This document shows positions 46,345 to 54,817 of a DNA stretch of 64,000 nt, piece by piece. The notes beneath the pieces are model-generated. The model worked only from the letters and a program-made list of their open reading frames with translations. It searched no databases and was not told where the DNA came from. Source of the stretch: Bin5 sp965232575. GTDB taxonomy: Bacteria; Chloroflexota; Anaerolineae; Caldilineales; Caldilineaceae. The stretch's first letter is position 1. Each line of letters opens with the position of its first letter. Made by a program: the position numbers and the translations under genes. The DNA lies in NCBI GenBank assembly GCA_965232575.1, contig CBDDPZ010000009.1, positions 1,054,001 through 1,118,000 on the forward strand, in the 5' to 3' direction.

Positions 46345-47139
46345 TCAGACTGCAAGCGCTTCTTCGAAAAGAGAAGGAAAGTGTCTGTAGGGATCACCCG
46401 GATCACGGAAGAGGATCTGCTGGCGGGGTGTCAGTACGGCGTTTGGCGGCTGCTGCACGCGCCTTGCCGTCCAGGCCACGTGTGAAACGCAGTATTTGTA
46501 GAGGAGAGCCCTTCGTTCGTGCTGTGCTTGCCAGGCGGCCGTGCCATGCGTCAGGGCCTCGGTGAACAAGATTGCTGAACCAGCCGGGGCTTCGGGAATG
46601 ATGACGCTGGGAGAATCCTCGGGCGCTTCGTCGATCTGTTGAGGCAGCTTATAGTTGCTCTTGTGGCTGCCGGGAATGCAGCAGAACCCTCCCAACCCCG
46701 GTCCGGTATCGGTAAGGCACCAGGTCACGACGACAAATCCGTTATAGATCTGATCGTCGCGGAAGGGGACGTATTCGCCCGCGTTCGCGCCTGTGGTCGG
46801 GGAAGTGGCTCCGTAGTCGGCATGGAGCCGTCCGCGCGGCATCCCTTCTTTCATGTACATGCCATAGATTCTGTCGAGGCGGAAGCAATCACCCAGGCGC
46901 AAACGCAGGATCGGCATAATCCGATCATGGTCCAGAAGATCGACGAAGGGCTGGCCCCACTCGAGGAAGCCGGGGCCGTCAGGCGCGCTGCCGAAGCGTT
47001 GCGTCTGGCCCGGGGCGGGAAGCTGCTGTACATCCAGCAGGCGGTTCAACGTATCGACTTCAGACGCGGTCAACGCGTCTTCAATCACCAGGTAGCCTTG
47101 CACATCAAAGAGATACTGCAGCAGATGAAGATCACTCAT
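46345..47139 (-). CDS. PhyH-family Fe(II)/2-oxoglutarate dioxygenase (canonical HxD)
   Basis: Oxygenase of 264 residues. H106-x-D108 in RGRLHADYGATS and H198 in EALTHGTAAW are the iron ligands; the Arg is in HERRALLYKY. The block GGFCCIPGSHKSNYKLP shows close relation to the protein at 31609-32466, which has lost the Asp at the matching position. The ATG at 47139 opens the frame (MSDLHLLQYLFD); a TTGCGC, 17 bases, TATGAT promoter lies at 47208-47236. The gene is convergent with the PhyH gene at 45372. Substrate unknown. Confidence 0.91.
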   Translation of the reverse strand: MSDLHLLQYLFDVQGYLVIEDALTASEVDTLNRLLDVQQLPAPGQTQRFGSAPDGPGFLEWGQPFVDLLDHDRIMPILRLRLGDCFRLDRIYGMYMKEGMPRGRLHADYGATSPTTGANAGEYVPFRDDQIYNGFVVVTWCLTDTGPGLGGFCCIPGSHKSNYKLPQQIDEAPEDSPSVIIPEAPAGSAILFTEALTHGTAAWQAQHERRALLYKYCVSHVAWTARRVQQPPNAVLTPRQQILFRDPGDPYRHFPSLFEEALAV

Positions 47140-47207
47140 TTGGCGCCCTCTGTATCCGATTGAACTCCCGGACTGATTGCCGTTCCGAAGCAGGTCCAGC
47201 GATGCAT

Positions 47208-47236
47208 ATCATATGACATTTCGGAGACTGGCGCAA
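47208..47236 (-). promoter_or_regulatory. Candidate sigma-70 promoter for PhyH gene (minus strand)
   Basis: Read on the minus strand, TTGCGC and TATGAT are spaced by 17 bases. Transcription would begin near 47201, about 60 bases before the ATG at 47139. The -10 box is strong and the -35 box is half-conserved. Confidence 0.4.
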
Positions 47237-47352
47237 CAGCTCCGGAAAAAGCTCGGACGACACAGCGTCCCATTTCTGCCGGAATTCGCTGTGCCGCCCG
47301 AGTTCAGTTCAGCGCCGCAAGACGTAACAGCGCTAAGACGATGATCGTGATG

Positions 47353-48231
47353 TCAATCTACTGCTTCTTGAACAGGTCCGATAGTCGGGCTCAGTCCGCG
47401 CTTCAGGATGCCTTCGCTGTCAGTGTAGGTAACGTAGACCCTCAGGAAAGTTCCGACGTCCGAACTCGACGGCGTGTAGGAGGCAGTGTCTTCGGCGTCA
47501 ATGTTATTGATATCGTCCCAGTCGCTGAGCGCAGTCTCGGAACTCTGCCACTGCCAATCACTGAGGTTGGTGTAGGCATCCTCTGAGAGCGACAGCTGGG
47601 CGGTGATTTCCTGACCGACGGTAGGACGCTGGTCCGTGTTGAAATAGACGGTGTTCGTCTCGGTCTGCGGGGTGGGTGTTGGCGTTGGCGTGGCGGTCGG
47701 CTCAGGCGTTGGCGTGGCCCCAGGCCCCGGGACGAGCCCGTTGGACGGGAACCAGTCCGACCAGGGGCCGGCGCCGAGGAGGTTACGCCCACGAGTACGG
47801 AAGCGGTAGACTCTTTCAGGATCGAGTCCCTTGACCGTATAGGAGACAGCTTCGGTACCTTCCGTTACGCCGGAAATCGTAATCTCGCCTTGAGCCGTCC
47901 AGGACTCTCCGGTTCCCACAGACGTCCACTGGATATCGTAGGAAGAGACGTGGAGCAGGGGCAACGAGAGCGGCAGGGGCGCTGTCTCAAACTGGACAGT
48001 GAGCTCCTCCATCGAGTGTTGCTGCACTTGACCTGTGACGGACCTTGGCGGGGGCGCCATGCTCATCGCCGCTACGATTGCGCCTACCACAACTAAAGCT
48101 CCGACTACGGCCAGGGAGAATTTGTTAATCAGCAGACGCAACATGGCAACGCTCATGCGCAAAATTACGTGTAAGAAGACACGAAAGACCATCTGTACGC
48201 GATTTACTTCTCTCATTGGCAGGTTCGCCAT
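47353..48231 (-). CDS. Membrane-anchored surface protein: FN3 domain, Thr-Pro linker, W-rich repeat
   Basis: Unrecognised 292-residue protein. AGGAGG precedes the ATG at 48231. A single hydrophobic helix (SLAVVGALVVVGAIVAAMSM, about residues 38-58) anchors it. A fibronectin-III-like domain follows (SYDIQWTSVGTGESW ... YRFRTRGRNLLGAGPWSDW), then a Thr-Pro-rich linker (TPEPTATPTPTPTPQ), then one ~100-residue module with WQWQSSETALSDW, TASYTPSSSDVGTFLRV, YTDSEGILKRGLSPTIGPV. The same module occurs three times in the next protein downstream on this strand. It is probably extracellular and may bind polymers or other surfaces. The function is not known. Confidence 0.75.
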   Translation of the reverse strand: MANLPMREVNRVQMVFRVFLHVILRMSVAMLRLLINKFSLAVVGALVVVGAIVAAMSMAPPPRSVTGQVQQHSMEELTVQFETAPLPLSLPLLHVSSYDIQWTSVGTGESWTAQGEITISGVTEGTEAVSYTVKGLDPERVYRFRTRGRNLLGAGPWSDWFPSNGLVPGPGATPTPEPTATPTPTPTPQTETNTVYFNTDQRPTVGQEITAQLSLSEDAYTNLSDWQWQSSETALSDWDDINNIDAEDTASYTPSSSDVGTFLRVYVTYTDSEGILKRGLSPTIGPVQEAVD

Positions 48232-48930
48232 TCTATCAACCTCCTGGCTAAATGATTCCGTGGCTCCGAAATGATGTGAATCTTGTGAAAACTCGGGCTC
48301 TAATTTTCAGTTCGAAAGTGCGCTTTTCGTCGTGTCGATTGAATTTTCAGTATAGTAGCTGGAAATTGGATTGTAAATCCGGCCGCGGTAGAAATTTCGA
48401 CACAAAAAAGGCGGATGTAACCGTCTGATTTTCGAAAGAATACTCTGGTAGAGAGCCGCTCTTTGCGTTGAAACAGCGAAAAACCGGGACTCGTCGACGG
48501 CATCGACAGGTTGGCTACGAATCGTCAACGTCTTCAAGAAATTGACAGATCGTACGGGAGGCGTAATGCACTCTGTTGTTAGGGCGAATGCGTGGGAGAG
48601 CCGTCCATCTGAATGGGGCACTGGGCGGCGCTCAAAAGAGAAAGGGTGAGTTCAACAGGAGGCCTGCTTGCGAGTACGTGCCCGTCAGAGTTCTTGCTTC
48701 GTGTTGTGCAATGGCTGGACGTGCCGGCGACGCGAAGAGTCAGGGGCTGTCCAAATTTTCGGGTAACTGGATTGCGAAGTATTGCGCGCCGCGAACTCGC
48801 GCGGTCGACACGGGGTTGACTCATGCCGTAACTTGAGTCGAGGGGAAGATTTGTTTGGATTATGACTGCAACTCGACCGGCAGGTTCCGAGTCGATTCGT
48901 CCTGCTTTTTGCAGAAGGGTACAGCGCCGA
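48232..48930. other. 699-base gap between two surface-protein genes
   Basis: Several overlapping frames occur on both strands but none shows a domain, a ribosome binding site or neighbour support. The AT-rich stretch at 48300-48440 differs from the surroundings and may be a promoter region of the gene at 48231. A Shine-Dalgarno AGGAGG lies at its left end for that gene. Confidence 0.4.
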
Positions 48931-50043
48931 TCAGTCTTCCACGGGGCCGATGGTCTGACTGAGCGCCCTTTTGCGCTCGTCTTCGCTATCGATGTAGAGG
49001 GCAGATGCACGCAGGTATTTGCCTTCGTCTGCGCTGGTGGGTGTGTATCTGGCCGAATTCGACGCGTCGTAGTCGGTGATATCTTCCCATTTGCCGAGGC
49101 CGTCGTTAGACCGCTCCCACTTCCAGGAACCGAGATTTCTGTACTGGCTCTTGGGAAGGGTAAGTTCAACGGTTATCTGGATGTCGACGCTGGGCGGGCT
49201 CCCCCCTGACGCGAATCTGACTACGTCAGCAACGGTTTCTACGGAGATTACGGGGCCGATGGTCTGGCTCAGCCCTCTCTTGTAGTCTCCACCGCTATCC
49301 AGGTAGACTACTGAGACGCGGAGGTATTTACGATTTTCGAGCGAGGAAGGGATGAAGATCGAGGAATCTTCGGCGTCGTAGTCGGTAACATCGGTCCACC
49401 CTCTGAGGGCATTATCGGAGCGGTCCCACCGCCAGCGGCCGGGAGCGCTGTAGTCGGACTTGGGAAGCGAGATGCGTGCGCGCACGGCGCGACTTACGAC
49501 GGCGGGGGCGTTACCAAATACGAATTCCACTGCGTCGGTATCGATTTCCGCCCCGACAACCGGGCCGACCGTTGGGCTTAGCGCCGTCTTGGCAACTTCA
49601 TCGCTATCGACAAAGTCAACGGAGGCGCGGAGGTATTTGCCATCGTCGGCTGCAACCGGGGCGTAGAGTGAGGAATCGGTCAGCCTTGCGCCGGGTACGT
49701 CTCGCCAGTTGGTCAGTCCGTCGTCGGAGCGCTCCCATTGCCAGCGTGAGCGGTCGGTGTAGCTGTCCTCGTCGAGGGTCAGGGCGACGCGCACGGTTTG
49801 ACCGATCACCGGCGGATCTCCACCTTCGGCGATTCGAACGACATCGACGACCGTTTGGCGGGTTGGCGTAGGCGTTGGAATGGGTGTTGGCGTAGGAGCC
49901 GGCGGGGGGTTGACGATGATACATGCGCTCAAGATCACTGCGGCGAACAGTGCAGCCATCCAAATGAACAATGATCCGCTCGGCCGGCGCCCGATCTCGG
50001 ACGGAGGCATCTGGCGGAATCGGCTGCTATCATTGGCAGGCAT
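48931..50043 (-). CDS. Lipoprotein with three ~100-residue W-rich repeats
   Basis: Unrecognised protein of 370 residues from the ATG at 50043, which has AAGGAG upstream; the frame is open to 50127. A hydrophobic segment (FIWMAALFAAVILSAC) ends in a lipobox with Cys at residue 41, so the mature protein is lipid-anchored outside. A Pro-Thr linker follows, then three repeats at about 66-165, 167-266 and 271-370. Each shows a W-x-W-(E/D)-R-S core, a W-x-D-V/I turn, Y-x-P in the middle, D/E-x-(G/R)-K-Y-L-R and ends with LS-(Q/P)-T-(I/V)-GPV. The same module is in the neighbouring FN3 protein. An immunoglobulin-like fold is likely. The function is unknown. Confidence 0.75.
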   Translation of the reverse strand: MPANDSSRFRQMPPSEIGRRPSGSLFIWMAALFAAVILSACIIVNPPPAPTPTPIPTPTPTRQTVVDVVRIAEGGDPPVIGQTVRVALTLDEDSYTDRSRWQWERSDDGLTNWRDVPGARLTDSSLYAPVAADDGKYLRASVDFVDSDEVAKTALSPTVGPVVGAEIDTDAVEFVFGNAPAVVSRAVRARISLPKSDYSAPGRWRWDRSDNALRGWTDVTDYDAEDSSIFIPSSLENRKYLRVSVVYLDSGGDYKRGLSQTIGPVISVETVADVVRFASGGSPPSVDIQITVELTLPKSQYRNLGSWKWERSNDGLGKWEDITDYDASNSARYTPTSADEGKYLRASALYIDSEDERKRALSQTIGPVED

Positions 50044-50203
50044 GCGTTCGTTCTCCTTCATACGGTCGTGGTCTAAGAGAGGGCCCCACAATTGCCGGGT
50101 TCCGAGCGAATCGTCACCGCAGGACACCTTGGTGTCCTGAAAACAGTCGTCAAATGAGTATACAGACAGGCAAATTGAAAGTCAAACAGTTGGGCAATGC
50201 CGG

Positions 50204-50377
50204 GGGTGCGATTCAAAATGGGGGCGAGTTTCCGGCTGCCTCTGTCCAACTGCACAGGCTGCGGGCGAGACGCCCGCGATCTTTGCGCTGTCCAGCAGGG
50301 GCTTGCAGGCCAGCTGGTCTCGTGGTGTCGCTGGCAGCGCAAACCCAGTGAGGCGCCCCCAAATCTGGGATGCACCC
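50204..50377. mobile_element. MITE copy 1 (174 bp) with 8-bp target duplication
   Basis: A miniature inverted-repeat element. Its ends GGGTGCGATTCAAAATGGGG and (reverse complement of the right end) GGGTGCATCCCAGATTTGGG are imperfect inverted repeats. It is flanked by a perfect 8-base direct duplication, AATGCCGG, at 50196-50203 and 50378-50385, the mark of transposition. Bases 50204-50280 match copy 2 (54374-54450) at 76 of 77 positions. An inner hairpin, TTTGCGCTG ... CAGCGCAAA (50282-50343), is absent from copy 2. It encodes no protein. Confidence 0.85.
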
Positions 50378-50492
50378 AATGCCGGGGCCGGGACTTCCTG
50401 TCAGTGGGAGGAAGAGTGCGGGGATCTCGTCCAAGTCGGCGACGCGTGTGAGGCTTGCGCGAGTTTAAGCGGGGCAGTGGATTGAATGGAGA

Positions 50493-50582
50493 TCAGCCTT
50501 TGACGCCGGTTATGACAATTCCCTGAATGTAATTCTTCTGGGCGATGAAAAAGAGAATAATGCAGGGCGACAGGATGATCAG
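50493..50582 (-). pseudogene. Truncated 3' end of a CUT1 sugar ABC permease
   Basis: Read on the minus strand, the last 30 or so codons give TLIILSPCIILFFIAQKNYI and then QGIVITGVKG plus a stop. This is the standard MalG-type ending (compare SQRYFMQGIVLTGLSG of the permease at 38235). The rest of the gene is missing: a stop codon interrupts the frame further upstream, where the sialidase gene ends. The gene was cut by a deletion or rearrangement that joined the sialidase block to it. Confidence 0.75.
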
Positions 50583-51652
50583 AGTTCCGGCTCTCTATTG
50601 AGCCAGGCGAGGTTGAAACGGGCCAGGGTAAGGCGTTCGTAGGGCTGACTTTCGCCGCTTTCATAGAGGCAGCACAGGTCTCCGCTGGGCAAGGCGGCCA
50701 GGTCTGAGTAGGCGGAAGGGCCGGTGTGGAGAGTTTGGGCTACCGGCCAGGTGCGGCCGCCGTCGGGGCTGAGGCGGACGGTCATACGCTCGCGGCGGGT
50801 GCTGGCCGGATTGGCGAAGAGGAGCTGTCCGTCGGGGAGGGCATCCAGGCTGCCCTGGCAGACGGGCTCGATCAACGTTTCGTCCCACTCGAAATCGGTG
50901 AAGGAGTTGCCTTGGTCATAGCTGCGGGCCACAGCTCTTTGCGTGCCGCGGACGAAGTTGCGGCAGTTGATGTAGAGGCTGCCGTCCTGGAGCTGGGCGA
51001 TGGCGCACTCATTGGTGCCGGCTTCGACGTCGCCGCCCAGCTGCCATGTTTTGCCGCGATCGTCGCTGTAGATGACATGGGAGTGGTACGGGTCACGGCT
51101 TCGATCGAAGTGGAGGCCGACGATGTGATCGCAGGGGACGACGAGGCGGCCGGAGGCGAGCTGGATGCCGTGACAGGGGCCGGTGGCGTACCAGGTCCAT
51201 TTTGGATCTTTGACGGAGGAGGTGATTTCGCGCGGCTCGCTCCAGGACTGGCCGTCATCGACGCTGTGGGTGATCCAGACTGTGCGGGGCGCCTTGCCTT
51301 CGCAGATCATGATTTCGTCGCCATCAGCCAGGTTTTTGCAGAAGGGCAGCCAGATGGCGCCGGTCTCGCGTTCGACAAGGGGGCACGGGTTGCCGCAGGT
51401 CATGCCGGCTTCGGTGACCACAACCTGAATGGGCTTCCAGGTGCTGCCACTATCGAAGCTGCGGCGAAGAATGAGGTCGATCTCGCCGGCGTCGCCGCGG
51501 CCATGTTTGCGTCCTTCGGCGAAGGCCAGGAGCGTGCCGCGGCCGGAGACAGCGAGGGCTGGGATGCGGTATGTGTGGTAGCCGTCCTGGCCGCTGGTGA
51601 ACAGATGCTCTTGCTCACACCGGGGTTGGCGGGAGTTTTCATTTGCGCCCAT
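50579..51652 (-). CDS. Exo-alpha-sialidase-like protein (BNR/Asp-box propeller)
   Basis: Six-bladed propeller enzyme of 357 residues from the ATG at 51652 (AGAGGA upstream; TTG at 51661 is too close to it). YRIP near the start is the (F/Y)RIP motif of GH33 sialidases. Asp-box (S-x-D-x-G-x-x-W) repeats are SFDSGSTWK, SVDDGQSWS, SDDRGKTWQ, SYDQGNSFT and SPDGGRTWP. SGRGTLLAFAEGRKHGRGD matches the family block with catalytic acid residues. No signal peptide is visible, so the enzyme may act on imported sialosides. It ends just where the permease remnant begins. Removal of terminal sialic acid or related sugars is expected; the substrate is not shown. Confidence 0.85.
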   Translation of the reverse strand: MGANENSRQPRCEQEHLFTSGQDGYHTYRIPALAVSGRGTLLAFAEGRKHGRGDAGEIDLILRRSFDSGSTWKPIQVVVTEAGMTCGNPCPLVERETGAIWLPFCKNLADGDEIMICEGKAPRTVWITHSVDDGQSWSEPREITSSVKDPKWTWYATGPCHGIQLASGRLVVPCDHIVGLHFDRSRDPYHSHVIYSDDRGKTWQLGGDVEAGTNECAIAQLQDGSLYINCRNFVRGTQRAVARSYDQGNSFTDFEWDETLIEPVCQGSLDALPDGQLLFANPASTRRERMTVRLSPDGGRTWPVAQTLHTGPSAYSDLAALPSGDLCCLYESGESQPYERLTLARFNLAWLNREPEL

Positions 51653-51667
51653 GCTGGTCAAGTCCTC

Positions 51668-53275
51668 TCAGCCGATATCTTCGAGTTCGATGAAGACGCC
51701 TACCAGGTGACTGGACCCGGCGGGATCGCCATAGTTTGTGTAGTCCACCCACATAATGGTGCCGTTTTCGAGCATCAGCCAGGATGAGTAGCCATGATCG
51801 GGCGCCGGCGCCTGTTCCGGATGGTTTCCATGTATTTGTATCATGCGTTTTTGCTGGTAATCGTCGGGGAAGGTCTCTGATTCCCCTCCCCAGACCCATG
51901 CGAAGTCATCCAGGGTTGGGTTCAGCACGCGGTAAGAGACGTAACGCCAGTAACTACGTCCTCCGGTTTGGGGTTGACCGAACTGGGTATAGCCGCTGAG
52001 GGGGCCTGCACGACGGGAGTCGCCGATCGGCTTGTCCTCGCGGAAGATGCACTGGTTTATCACGGTTTCACCGTCAACCTGAATGCGCAGGAGGCCGCGG
52101 CGGTGTCGGATGGTGATGGTGCGGTACTGGGTCATGTCGACGGCATGGCGGAAGTCGGCGCCCTGGCGGCTCCAGATTCCATCAGAGGCGACGTTGACAA
52201 CGACGCCCAGCTGAGAAATCGACATGAACGCGGCGGTCTGGCCGGGCCTGCCTTCTACCTTGAGCACGGCCTCCATGTGGACATCACTGCGTGCGGACTC
52301 GGGCGGCAAGAGGCAGTAGCGGGCCTCGTGGCCGGGCAGATTGTCGATCACGAGCGCGGCGCCATCCAGGCTTGCGGAATACTTGCGGCGGGGTCCGCCG
52401 ATCTGGTAGGTACCTGCCTCGGCCTTGATGTCGCCGCACCAGCCGTAGGTTCCCAGAGGCCCGTTTACGTGACGCCCGCTGACGAAGATGCGGCCGTCAG
52501 GGAGCTGCTTGGCATAAGGACGATCGAGGGCAAAGGGGCACATTTGGAGGGGAGACCAGGTGCGGCCGCTGTCGGTGGAGAAGGCCACGAAACAGGGGAT
52601 GCCGGCATGGTGGTTCTCGCGCATAATGCAGGCCAGCTCCTGGCCGCCGACGGCGTCGGGGTTGTCCAGGAGGACGATGGCGCCTTCGCAGACGCGGTGG
52701 TATCCATCGTAGGCGACCGTGGAGGCTTCGTACCAGGTTTCGCCGCCGTCTTCGGAGCAGGAGAGGATGACGGCAAACTCCTGGGTATCGCCGCGCATGA
52801 TGTGAGAGACGACGCCGAGTCTGCCGTCGGGCAGATCGAGGATGCGGTCGGGCTCGAAGCCCATGATATTGGGCTTTTGGGCTTCGGTCCAGGTGTCGCC
52901 GTCGTCTTCGCTCCAGTATAGCCAGTTGCCAGGAGGCTGGTCTTCGTGGAAGTGGCTGTGGTCGTCGTGGTCTATGATGACAACGAGGCGGCCGTCGCTG
53001 AGGCGGCTGAGACGGGGGGTGACGAGGCGCTCGTCGCCCTGCTGGAGATTGGCCTGATCGATCTCGCGGTGCTTGAACCAGGTGCGGCCTCCGTCATCGC
53101 TGGCGAGCAGGGTCAGGACCTGGTTCACCTGGGACCAGTGGGAGTCGGTATCGGAGTAGATCAGCATGAGCCGGCCGGATGGCAGCTCGATGATATCGGG
53201 GTTTTTGGTGAATCTTCCCGGGCTGCGCCAGACGTCGAAGACTTTATTGGCAACTGAACGTGGATGAATATGCAC
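51668..53275 (-). CDS. Sialidase-family protein with C-terminal lectin-like domain
   Basis: Protein of 535 residues, GTG start at 53275 with AAGGAG upstream. The N-terminal half is an Asp-box propeller: SDDGGRTWFK, SEDDGDTWTE, SEDGGETWYE and STDSGRTWSP. About residues 290-440 form a beta-rich insert resembling a laminin-G/concanavalin domain (VHMEAVLKVEGRPGQTAAFM, IQVDGETVINQ). The C-terminus returns to a short propeller-like strand (SSWLMLENGTIMWVDYT). No signal peptide. The gene is followed by the second sialidase gene after 15 bases, so the two are co-transcribed. A role in trimming sialylated or related glycans is inferred. Confidence 0.82.
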   Translation of the reverse strand: MHIHPRSVANKVFDVWRSPGRFTKNPDIIELPSGRLMLIYSDTDSHWSQVNQVLTLLASDDGGRTWFKHREIDQANLQQGDERLVTPRLSRLSDGRLVVIIDHDDHSHFHEDQPPGNWLYWSEDDGDTWTEAQKPNIMGFEPDRILDLPDGRLGVVSHIMRGDTQEFAVILSCSEDGGETWYEASTVAYDGYHRVCEGAIVLLDNPDAVGGQELACIMRENHHAGIPCFVAFSTDSGRTWSPLQMCPFALDRPYAKQLPDGRIFVSGRHVNGPLGTYGWCGDIKAEAGTYQIGGPRRKYSASLDGAALVIDNLPGHEARYCLLPPESARSDVHMEAVLKVEGRPGQTAAFMSISQLGVVVNVASDGIWSRQGADFRHAVDMTQYRTITIRHRRGLLRIQVDGETVINQCIFREDKPIGDSRRAGPLSGYTQFGQPQTGGRSYWRYVSYRVLNPTLDDFAWVWGGESETFPDDYQQKRMIQIHGNHPEQAPAPDHGYSSWLMLENGTIMWVDYTNYGDPAGSSHLVGVFIELEDIG

Positions 53276-53365
53276 AACTGCTCCTTTGCGTTCTGATAAG
53301 AGATTGATTCTGTGGTGGAGGCGGCGAGCAACCCGGGAGTTCGCCAGCGGCGCGGATAGAACCGG

Positions 53366-54220
53366 TCAGTTGAGGAGAGCCTCGAAGGCGGACATCCACT
53401 CCTCGAAGGTTGCGGTCGCTCCCTGGCCGCGCACGATAAATGGCGGCCGCTTAGTCCTCTCCAGTTTGGCGCGCATGAATTCTTCGCCATCCAGGACTTC
53501 CTGGGACGCGGTGTAGGTTCCCGGTGTACGGCAGTAGCGGATGTCGATGCTCCAACGAACTTCGTTGGTGCGGTTCACTTTGCTGCCGTGGAAGGTCATG
53601 TTGGAAAAGAGGAGTATATCGCCCATCTTCATGGGCATTGGAATAGGAGTGCCGCGTTCTTCCGGGTCCTCGAAAGAGCGCATGTTCATGTTCTTATCGC
53701 GCTTGCTGTCGATGAGCTCCCAGGCGTTGCTGCCGGGGATCAGGTAGAGGCAGCCGTTATTTTCGTCGACGTCGACGAGAGGGATCCAGACGGTGATGAT
53801 GTGGGCGTGCCGGGACTGTTTGCCGTAGTACTGGCTGTCCTGATGGAGAGGAAAGGCGGTCAGTTCGCTATCGGGCATTTTGGGGCGCAGATGATAGTCG
53901 CCATTGAAGCTGATATTCGGTCCAAGGAGAGGTTCGAGAGCGTCTACGATACCGGGGTGTTGGATCAGGGCATGCAGTTCGGGGCCGAGAGCGGGCTGAT
54001 TCCAGGAACGCAGGCGGATCTCGTTTTCGCGGTGGAGGGCTGCAAGGCACTGGCCGAAGGGCAGGTCGTCGAAAGGATTCTTGATTTTGCCGTCGTTGAA
54101 CATTTCTGTGGCGTAGATGCCGACTTGACGGTGGATGCAGGCGCGCAGCGGTTCGAGATCGGCGGGGGGGATTGCCTGGGGGACATGCAGGTAGCCATTC
54201 TGTTGGTAGTTGTCACTCAT
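53366..54220 (-). CDS. PhyH-family Fe(II)/2-oxoglutarate dioxygenase (canonical HxD)
   Basis: Oxygenase of 284 residues from the ATG at 54220 (GGAGAG upstream); the open frame runs to 54295. Iron ligands are H126-x-D128 in FPLHQDSQYYG and H211 in MTFHGSKVNR; the Arg is R222 in EVRWSIDIRY. GCLYLIPGSNAWEL is the family block. It is the first gene of the minus-strand block with the two sialidases, 90 bases upstream of the first of them. A joint role with glycan trimming is possible, for example oxidising the released sugar or a lipid aglycone, but this is inference. Confidence 0.91.
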   Translation of the reverse strand: MSDNYQQNGYLHVPQAIPPADLEPLRACIHRQVGIYATEMFNDGKIKNPFDDLPFGQCLAALHRENEIRLRSWNQPALGPELHALIQHPGIVDALEPLLGPNISFNGDYHLRPKMPDSELTAFPLHQDSQYYGKQSRHAHIITVWIPLVDVDENNGCLYLIPGSNAWELIDSKRDKNMNMRSFEDPEERGTPIPMPMKMGDILLFSNMTFHGSKVNRTNEVRWSIDIRYCRTPGTYTASQEVLDGEEFMRAKLERTKRPPFIVRGQGATATFEEWMSAFEALLN

Positions 54221-54373
54221 CGTTCGACTCTCCACTTGGCGGGTATCAGATGGGGGCGTACGGAGTATTTTCGCGTTTTCTTGAGAGTCGTGCAACTTGG
54301 AACTGCAGTGGTCGGTACGGCAGTGGTCAGTGTGATGGGCCTTCTGTCTGGATCGGGATGCACCCGATCGAGC

Positions 54374-54484
54374 GGGTGCGATTCAAAATGGGGGCGAGTT
54401 TCCGGCTGCCTCTGTCCAACCGCACAGGCTGCGGGCGAGACGCCCGCGATCCTGGTGAGGCACCCCCAAATCTGGCGCACACCC
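54374..54484. mobile_element. MITE copy 2 (111 bp, internally deleted)
   Basis: Second copy of the element at 50204-50377. Its left 77 bases differ from copy 1 at a single position; the inner hairpin is missing and only three bases (CTG) stand in its place. The ends GGGTGCG and CACACCC are kept. The flanking 8-mers GATCGAGC (54366-54373) and GATCGATC (54485-54492) match at 7 of 8, consistent with an older target duplication. A fragment GGGATGCACCC at 54355-54365 resembles the right end of a further, nested copy. Confidence 0.78.
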
Positions 54485-54499
54485 GATCGATCGGTCTAG

Positions 54500-54529
54500 T
54501 TGACAGGGTAGCATCGATGGACATATACT
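54500..54529 (+). promoter_or_regulatory. Sigma-70 promoter of the cobalamin operon
   Basis: TTGACA at 54500-54505 and TATACT at 54524-54529 are separated by 18 bases. RNA would start near 54536, a few bases before the cobalamin aptamer. The -35 box is perfect and the -10 box matches 5 of 6. Confidence 0.65.
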
Positions 54530-54544
54530 TGCACGGACAACTTA

Positions 54545-54695
54545 ATCGGTTTCCGAATGGGTGCGCCTTCCGCCCGGATGCGCGGCACACAATGGGGGAA
54601 GTCCGGTGAAGTTCAGATGAACCAGTCCGGCGCTGTCCCGCAACGGTAGGGTGAAGTAGGATTCACCAAGCCCGATAACCCGCCTCTTCGGATGC
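54545..54695 (+). ncRNA. Cobalamin riboswitch aptamer
   Basis: The leader contains the conserved cobalamin core: GGGGGAAGTCCGGTGAA, then GTCCGGCGCTGTCCCGCAAC (the CTGxCCCGCAAC block), GGTAGGG, and the B12-box-like AGCCCGATAACCCGCC. TCCGAA (54552-54557) and TTCGGA (54687-54692) can form the closing P1 stem. The variant lacks the usual long peripheral P7-P11 arms, so it looks like a short class II form. It precedes cobalamin genes, which fits repression by adenosylcobalamin. Switching probably acts through the hairpins at 54790 and 54818. Confidence 0.88.
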
Positions 54696-54789
54696 TCAGT
54701 CGAGTGGACCTGCAGTGTGCTGGCAGGTCAGTTCGAAGACCACCTTCGTGGATTGAGGGGGATGAGCGGCAAAGTCAGTTTGTACGCCG

Positions 54790-54811
54790 TCCGCCATTTG
54801 GCGGTTTTTTT
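54790..54811 (+). terminator. Riboswitch-linked rho-independent terminator
   Basis: CCGCCA and TGGCGG form a 6-pair stem with a 2-base loop, followed by seven Ts at 54805-54811. It lies about 95 bases after the aptamer and before cbiB, so it is the probable off-switch. Confidence 0.75.
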
Positions 54812-54817
54812 ATCCAG

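Noticed and set aside
48576..48836. Plus-strand open frame of 86 codons in the gap between the surface-protein genes
   Set aside because: No ribosome binding site, no family match, and no partner gene. I looked for a transposase remnant but could not support it.
50726..52921. Two plus-strand open frames of over 300 codons opposite the sialidase genes
   Set aside because: They are Ala-, Gly- and Val-rich shadows. The minus-strand frames contain Asp-box repeats and good start sites.
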